From a virus, in IMG/VR virus record IMGVR_UViG_3300017613_001944, positions 1 through 64,000 of that record: 64,000 nucleotides of DNA; one strand, written 5' to 3'. The position numbers and the translations under genes were made by a program. Shown piece by piece: positions 59,596-64,000 of the stretch (position 1 is the stretch's first letter; each line of letters opens with the position of its first letter). The notes under the pieces were generated by a model. That model saw only the letters and a program-made list of their open reading frames with translations. It did no database searches and was not told the DNA's origin.

Positions 59596-60957
59596 TTACA
59601 CTATTGCAATCCCCTCCACAATACGGCGGTGCCTGGTCTCAATCCAGTAGTCCTTGTACTTCTCGCGTGGGTCTATGGTATGTCCATTCTCATCTACAAG
59701 GATGGTTGCTCTCGCCTTCCAGCACTTCCCTCTCATCATCTTGTTACCCATGGCGTCGATGAGGTTCATCGACCAGAGATGGATCATCGTTGACGCAATG
59801 TTTTGGACTACTGATCCACCAAACTGGGCGTCAGGTCCCCTCTCCTCCTCCTGCCGAGCCCCCTTGGTGTACTGGTTTAACATCACACCGACGTGATTGT
59901 TTCTGCTAACTGCTTGCAGAGTTTTTGAGAACAGGGATATGTACCTTTGGTACTCCCTCATATTGCTAGCTGCCTCGCTTTGTCCTACGATAGCGAAGGC
60001 GTGGTCTATTATCACTAGGCTTGGTTCTGTAATGGATGAGACGATTGATACTACTTCGTCCTCTCCACGGCTAGTCCTGTATATTCTTATTGGCAAATCT
60101 CCGTAGTACTCATCCCATAAGTCACGCACTTTCTTTAGATTGTTCTTGGTTCTGTATCCAAAGTCGTAGCGTATTCTCTGGGCGAAGCTGGCATCCAATT
60201 TGCCTGTCTGTAATAGCATACCCATCTTGATCTCGAGCTGATCCGTCTCTGCTGCAATTATCACAGTTGATACAGGTGGACGCGGCTTGAAACCTGGCGG
60301 GTCCATGATGGTTATACCTCTAACGTTGGCTGTCGCCATCTGGATAGCACCAGTAGTCTTACCTGCCCCCGGATCTCCCGCTATGAAGTGGAGTTCTCCC
60401 GACACTAAACGTAACCACTCATCAATGAACGGTATTCCGGTGAAGGTGAACCATCCATCGGCACCCTCCAACTGATCTGCTGGGTTGGTGGTGAGAGGAT
60501 TCCTCATCCTCACGTAGCGTGTACTGAGCCTGTCTAGCTCTGACTGAGAGACAACAATCCTCTCCTGGGGATCTGTCTCCTCATCGTAGGCTGATGTGAT
60601 TAGCTCCCTGCCCACCAGGATCTCCTCCCGGCGCACAGCCTTGCTGATTACAATCTTGATCCAAGTCTCCACTTCATCTAGTGGTACCTCTGGCGGCTCC
60701 TTCAATAGCTTCTGTACTTTAGTGTTCCACCTGTCTCTTATTACCAGGTATTCATACAGTGTCTCTGGTGTAACTACATCACCATCGTCCCTGAGTGCCA
60801 CGATGCCCTCCCACATCCAGCCAAGGTATATCCAGTGAAAATCTTCCACACTCAGCCCTCTTCCCTGAGCCATGGGGATCACTTTGTCTGGATAGGACAG
60901 CCCTGCTGTTACAAGTCTTCTCTCTGCCTCAATGCTACGTGGTTGTTCTCTTGGCAT
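59596..60957 (-). CDS. dnaB: DnaB-type replicative helicase
   Basis: 453 residues. An N-terminal helical domain (about 1-110) is followed by the RecA-like motor with Walker A IAGDPGAGKTTGA (192-204, Lys200), IIAAETDQLEIKMGM, SLVIIDHAFAIVG (Walker B), and LNQYTKGAR...AQFGGSVVQNIA with motif H4-like elements. This unwinds the replication fork. It sits downstream of the possible loader gene and a zinc-rich gene. The region between Walker A and the next motif has an unusual insertion of about 20 residues (GITIMDPPGFKPRPPV). Confidence 0.88.
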   Translation of the reverse strand: MPREQPRSIEAERRLVTAGLSYPDKVIPMAQGRGLSVEDFHWIYLGWMWEGIVALRDDGDVVTPETLYEYLVIRDRWNTKVQKLLKEPPEVPLDEVETWIKIVISKAVRREEILVGRELITSAYDEETDPQERIVVSQSELDRLSTRYVRMRNPLTTNPADQLEGADGWFTFTGIPFIDEWLRLVSGELHFIAGDPGAGKTTGAIQMATANVRGITIMDPPGFKPRPPVSTVIIAAETDQLEIKMGMLLQTGKLDASFAQRIRYDFGYRTKNNLKKVRDLWDEYYGDLPIRIYRTSRGEDEVVSIVSSITEPSLVIIDHAFAIVGQSEAASNMREYQRYISLFSKTLQAVSRNNHVGVMLNQYTKGARQEEERGPDAQFGGSVVQNIASTMIHLWSMNLIDAMGNKMMRGKCWKARATILVDENGHTIDPREKYKDYWIETRHRRIVEGIAIV

Positions 60958-61334
60958 GATGCTCCTTCCTGTACTTTATACCAGTCAGCCCACTGCCCAC
61001 AGTAGCCGTGTCTCTTCTGCCCTGACACCGCCTCGCCGGGGTTAATTGGCTGTAAACATATCCAGCTATGCTTGACTGCCAGGTCCTTGTATTGCCAGTG
61101 ACAATTGCAGCAGCATTTCCCCAGTATCTCAAGTCTACACTCCGGGTCAGTGATACGCTTCTTTGTTGATCCGATCACGCGCCATATAGCACCCGACGCA
61201 CGCTCCTTAATCACCATCCCAATAGGCCAACAGCCTATTGACAGTGTCTCTGCGAAGTCTAGCTTACCAAACTTTGCCCCACTGTACATCCTGTCGGGGC
61301 AGTAGATCACCTTGAACGCATTACTTGTTGTCAT
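60909..61334 (-). CDS. cysteine-rich protein, 141 aa
   Basis: From ATG 61334, GAGGAG upstream. An OB-like or small beta part (FAETLSIGCWPIGMVIKERASGAIWRVIGS) then CRLEILGKCCCNCHWQYKD and further cysteines (ICLQP, YCGQWADWYKVQEGASC). Likely zinc-binding. Overlaps the helicase start by 49 bp. Confidence 0.5.
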   Translation of the reverse strand: MTTSNAFKVIYCPDRMYSGAKFGKLDFAETLSIGCWPIGMVIKERASGAIWRVIGSTKKRITDPECRLEILGKCCCNCHWQYKDLAVKHSWICLQPINPGEAVSGQKRHGYCGQWADWYKVQEGASCQENNHVALRQREDL

Positions 61335-61940
61335 TTACTCCTCGACTATGAAGGTGTAACCGTATTGTCTGCTCTTGGCTAGTCCCAGTGAACGACCATT
61401 CTGGCGACCATCTCTGTTGTGCCAGTACACCAGGACAGGAGCATAGAGGATGAGATCATCTACTTCTTGATCCCGTTGACTGTATGAAAAGTTAATTATC
61501 TGTGAGTGGTGGACAAAGAACACAATATGTCCTTCGTCTCTCATTGTTCTTGCCAAGATCCCAGCGTACTCACTGGAGTCCTTGCTTGGTGGCTTGAGCA
61601 TTGGCTCCTTGCTAACCCCCAAGGGGTTTCTCTCCAGGCCACTGTAGTATTCCTCTACTTTGATCTTGGCTGTGGATGCTATCCTGCTCTTGTTCCATAT
61701 CTTTGGGATTGGATAGCTTAACCCGGCAGCTTGAATTGCCCACTGTGCTTCTTTTGATCGGTGTTCCCACTCGTGATAGGGGCAGCGCCGGGGCTCATTA
61801 TCTACGAATAGATTGGGCCATGTACCTTCTGCGTTATCACAGGCACACGTTGCTCTCTCTTTATAGAAATGTATATACGATAGGCAGATGCTGCGGATCA
61901 CGGGGGTCTTTATGGTGGCGTAATCAAAGGATGTTGTCAC
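61335..61940 (-). CDS. possible P-loop-less helicase loader
   Basis: 201 residues from GTG 61940. The N-terminus has a cysteine pair (CACDNAEG) and CPYHEW, as in zinc-finger DnaC-type loaders. SKDSSEYAGILARTMRDEG followed by HIVFFVHHSQIIN and DDLILYAPVLVYWHN resembles the order of a DnaC/IstB ATPase, where G-x-x-G-x-G-K-T precedes an LA...AR...G..V.FV strand. Here the P-loop is missing. Its place next to dnaB supports a loading role, but this is inference. Confidence 0.45.
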   Translation of the reverse strand: MTTSFDYATIKTPVIRSICLSYIHFYKERATCACDNAEGTWPNLFVDNEPRRCPYHEWEHRSKEAQWAIQAAGLSYPIPKIWNKSRIASTAKIKVEEYYSGLERNPLGVSKEPMLKPPSKDSSEYAGILARTMRDEGHIVFFVHHSQIINFSYSQRDQEVDDLILYAPVLVYWHNRDGRQNGRSLGLAKSRQYGYTFIVEE

Positions 61941-62370
61941 CCACTTTCTCCTCTCTAATTCCTTGCTTACGTGCTTTCTTGTGAAGTGTGTTGATGGTGA
62001 AGGCCATGGTACCTCTGCCCTTGCGTTGCTTTACGCAGTAGTCTATGGTTCTACGTACATCAGAATCACTTAGCGTGGACACCGCCTCACTCCAGCGGTG
62101 GTACTGTGCGCCATTCTTGAATTTCTCTGTCCCTACTTGTTCCATCAGGTATATAGCTAGATCTGTTTCTGGAAAGAGGAAAAGTTGGTCCCACTCTTTG
62201 CTGTAGAGCCACACTACCCGCTCATCACACACTTCACATCTGTCTACCTGTTGTGTCAGTTGTTCCCCGCATTTGCAGTACCCCGTGTATTCGGATGCGA
62301 TGAACGGATCGTAGTGGTCCCCGAGTCCTCGTGTGATATTTCGTAAGTTGAGTGTTGTGTACTTCCGCAT
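61924..62370 (-). CDS. zinc-ribbon protein, 148 aa
   Basis: From ATG 62370 with GAGGTG nine bases upstream. YCKCGEQLTQQVDRCEVCDERV is a zinc ribbon at about residues 31-50. The C-terminal half is helical (AVSTLSDSDVRRTIDYCVKQ, TINTLHKKARKQ). Possible primosome or DNA-binding part. It overlaps the following gene by 17 bp. Confidence 0.5.
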   Translation of the reverse strand: MRKYTTLNLRNITRGLGDHYDPFIASEYTGYCKCGEQLTQQVDRCEVCDERVVWLYSKEWDQLFLFPETDLAIYLMEQVGTEKFKNGAQYHRWSEAVSTLSDSDVRRTIDYCVKQRKGRGTMAFTINTLHKKARKQGIREEKVGDNIL

Positions 62371-62447
62371 CTACATTTACACCTCATCGCTTCACTATAG
62401 GATCTGCACGGTTCTTTCCTTTGCTTGCCGCAGTTCAGACAAGTCAC
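62256..62447 (-). CDS. possible small zinc-ribbon gene overlapping next gene
   Basis: A frame with CLNCGKQ, C, CKCRCGS cysteines, starting at a GTG 62447 or a TTG 62468 with no good ribosome site and overlapping the 148-residue gene by 115 bp. The cysteine pattern is attractive, but the long overlap and start make it doubtful. Confidence 0.3.
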   Translation of the reverse strand: MTCLNCGKQRKEPCRSYSEAMRCKCRCGSTQHSTYEISHEDSGTTTIRSSHPNTRGTANAGNN

Positions 62448-62454
62448 ATAGATC

Positions 62455-63336
62455 TCAGGTGATGACAATTTCCACGCTCCCTTTCTTCCGACGGATGTCT
62501 GCTACTACCAGGTCCCACTCTACTTGCTGGCCCAGTAGTCTAACCGCTGGACCAATGCTATCCTTGTCGGCAAAGTGGACGACTATGAAAGCATCCTCTC
62601 CATTCACGTTCACACTGGCGTGACCAGGCTTGTCTCTCTGCTGTCGAAACTTGGTCCTCACCGCATCTCTCGTGGGGATCTTCTGTATTTCCTCGAGTAC
62701 CTTTGCAATCCTCTTGGGCGATTGCTTCTCTTTCACCATCCCACGGATAGCGGATACCGCCTCCATTGTCTTGCCCAGGTGCTCCTTGGTGAGGTTGTCC
62801 TCAATGGCTACGTCACCTGCATCCAGGTAGGGTACGATTTGTGACAGGGCTACCAACTCATAGAATCTACTGGTGCCCTGGATACCGGCATTCCTCATGA
62901 AGTCTTTGATGTCCTGCATCTTATCGGGGTACATCGCGGTGGGGGGATGGTATAACCATAGCTGCTCTCTTGCCACCTTGAGGACTACTGCTACTTGCAT
63001 CTGACCAAGACTGAGCTTGCGGTTCTCGATCTCGGTTAGCATATTCATTGCCACCTTGGATTGATATGTCCTCGCCTCAGCGTCTGGGTCATCAGCGGTG
63101 GCGGTGAGCTCTGCCTCTGCGGAGATCTCCAGATAGGTACGCTCTAGCTGTGTCATGCGTACTATTTCCTCTGCTGGCAGTTCTCCCATATCCACTTCTA
63201 AATACTCAGTACCCCCTCCCATTCCTGCCGCCTTCTTCGCTTCCTTCTCACTATCGTATAAGATGGGTGCGTTGTCCTCATCCGTCAATGTCAGACCCTC
63301 AAAGTCAAAAGCATGCCATCTGTCAACCTTTACCAT
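62455..63336 (-). CDS. hypothetical protein, 293 aa
   Basis: AGGAGGAGC before ATG 63336. Acidic N-terminal part, then a helical core (QMQVAVVLKVAREQLWLY, DIKDFMRNAGIQGTSRFYELVAL, EHLGKTMEAVSAIRGMVKEKQ) and a C-terminal small beta domain (EDAFIVVHFADKDSIGPAVRLLG). The helical middle looks like DNA-binding, ParB-like helices, but no clear motif is seen. Confidence 0.55.
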   Translation of the reverse strand: MVKVDRWHAFDFEGLTLTDEDNAPILYDSEKEAKKAAGMGGGTEYLEVDMGELPAEEIVRMTQLERTYLEISAEAELTATADDPDAEARTYQSKVAMNMLTEIENRKLSLGQMQVAVVLKVAREQLWLYHPPTAMYPDKMQDIKDFMRNAGIQGTSRFYELVALSQIVPYLDAGDVAIEDNLTKEHLGKTMEAVSAIRGMVKEKQSPKRIAKVLEEIQKIPTRDAVRTKFRQQRDKPGHASVNVNGEDAFIVVHFADKDSIGPAVRLLGQQVEWDLVVADIRRKKGSVEIVIT

Positions 63337-63344
63337 AGCTCCTC

Positions 63345-63860
63345 CTATGTTGCTGGGTGTGTGTAAGGTACGGTGATCTTTCCGCCCTCGTAGACTAGCT
63401 TGTAGTGGTAGAACTGTGAGACAATATCGTATCGTACTATCGGGGATTCCTCTCCCTTCTTCAACCTAAAGGGGATTGACTTTTCGCCCAGGGATTCCAC
63501 CTCTTTCCAGAAAATCCATGGCACAAGATAGGCTGCAACTAGCGTGTCTTTACTCTTCTGTTTGTCGATGATCCCCAGCCCAATGTAGGCTATCTCCTCT
63601 ATCTTATCTAGCTTGTCCCTCTGGTCACTGGTGATACGCCCAAACGCAAATGACTTGGCATCCTTCAGCTTGAGAACCTTAGCCTCCATCGCCATACCCA
63701 CTCCCTGCTCACGAAGGAACAGGACATCGGGGACCCCGCTGGGCGGGACTATCAGGGTGCCGCACTTGTAGCACTTGGCGGCATCCCGTTGCTTGTACCA
63801 TTCATACCCATGCTCATGTAACCCGTGACAAATCTTCAGTCTGACAAACGCTTCGTCCAT
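63345..63860 (-). CDS. VRR-NUC-like PD-(D/E)XK nuclease
   Basis: About 171 residues from ATG 63860 (a GTG at 63899 or 63884 is also possible). CYKCGTLIVPPSGVPDVLFLR then MAMEAKVLKLKD, with the Asp of GVPD and the Glu-Ala-Lys triad of the VRR-NUC/Holliday-junction-resolvase type fold, and TSDQRDKLDKIEEI with the expected Q..K helix. Could act on branched DNA or ends. A zinc-type Cys pair lies in CYKC. Confidence 0.6.
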   Translation of the reverse strand: MDEAFVRLKICHGLHEHGYEWYKQRDAAKCYKCGTLIVPPSGVPDVLFLREQGVGMAMEAKVLKLKDAKSFAFGRITSDQRDKLDKIEEIAYIGLGIIDKQKSKDTLVAAYLVPWIFWKEVESLGEKSIPFRLKKGEESPIVRYDIVSQFYHYKLVYEGGKITVPYTHPAT

Positions 63861-63999
63861 TGACTGCCTTGTACCTTCGTGCACACCCCACCTCTCCACA
63901 CTCTTCTACCAAGCCCTGCTCCTGCAACTTGAGGATGGTATGACGTGCACTACTTCGCCAATTGATCTCGTCCACTGCTTCTACTATCTCCGCCAGCGT
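63814..63999 (-). CDS. partial winged helix-turn-helix protein, cut by window edge
   Basis: The last 61 residues are in the window, ending in a TGA at 63814. LAEIVEAVDEINWRSSARHT (helix-turn-helix), ILKLQEQGLVEECGEVGCARRYKA (recognition helix and wing). Probably a DNA-binding regulator or replication factor. It overlaps the nuclease gene by about 47 bp. The start lies outside. Confidence 0.5.
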   Translation of the reverse strand, partial: TLAEIVEAVDEINWRSSARHTILKLQEQGLVEECGEVGCARRYKAVNGRSVCQTEDLSRVT

Positions 64000-64000
64000 C

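Noticed and set aside
61220-61240. Hairpin CAATAGGC-CAACA-GCCTATTG
   Set aside because: An eight-bp perfect stem, but it is inside a coding gene with no T-run, promoter or overlap, so it is likely incidental.
1-64000. tRNA genes, CRISPR arrays, integrase, transposase and attachment-site repeats
   Set aside because: No clover-leaf with a T-loop, no regularly spaced repeats, and no tyrosine or serine recombinase motif was found on either strand by eye. A formal scan was not possible.

Overview
The window reads as about 64 kb of a tailed double-stranded DNA phage (Caudoviricetes), probably a long-tailed siphovirus. It contains a terminase large subunit, portal, scaffold-like protein, HK97-type capsid candidate, head-tail connectors, one tail tube gene with no sheath, a very large tape measure gene, tail-tip proteins and a holin. 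Genes are packed almost without gaps, with many ATGA, GTGA, TAATG and TAGTG overlaps and good Shine-Dalgarno sites. The three best promoters match the sigma-70 consensus, so the host is a bacterium, but nothing seen identifies it. Both edges cut through genes, so the genome is larger than the window. No tRNA, CRISPR array, integrase, insertion sequence or recognisable peptidoglycan hydrolase was found.

Layout. (1) Positions 1-13.2 kb, plus strand: a sugar and cell-surface chemistry island with glycosyltransferases of several folds, a sulfotransferase-like protein, a UDP-glucose dehydrogenase family enzyme, a GDP-mannose 3,5-epimerase-like enzyme, an isochorismatase-like hydrolase, two paralogous beta-propeller-like proteins, four methyltransferase domains in two genes plus a further Rossmann-fold protein, a C39-like peptidase and a small Tat-signal protein. 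(2) 13.2-18.3 kb: terminase, portal, another glycosyltransferase and a Com-like zinc-finger gene, ending in a strong terminator-like hairpin. (3) 18.3-33.7 kb: LamG-type fibre-like proteins placed before the capsid genes, then decoration-like proteins, scaffold, capsid, connectors, tail tube and likely tail chaperones. (4) 33.7-48.2 kb: the 2415-residue tape measure protein and tail-tip or receptor-binding proteins. (5) 48.2-50.4 kb: holin, cupin, XhlA-like and phosphoesterase-like genes. (6) 50.3-64 kb, all minus strand: the DNA metabolism module with RecA, a Sak4-like ATPase, HNH and Cas4-like nucleases, an adenine methyltransferase-like protein, DUF932-like protein, DnaB helicase with a possible P-loop-less loader, a VRR-NUC-like nuclease, and many tiny zinc-ribbon and membrane proteins.

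How it fits together: the minus-strand module would copy, recombine and modify DNA. The plus-strand late module builds the particle. The left island probably makes and transfers modified sugars, either onto the virion or onto the host surface. The most unusual gene is the tape measure. Its first 200 residues carry a complete DEDDh exonuclease active site, and a central stretch carries an REPT...GDFDKD signature like the catalytic barrel of two-barrel RNA polymerases. This suggests an enzyme-loaded tail that could deliver activities into the host with the DNA. A second oddity is a small basic protein gene at 25651-25884 whose conserved-looking sequence runs through an in-frame UGA.
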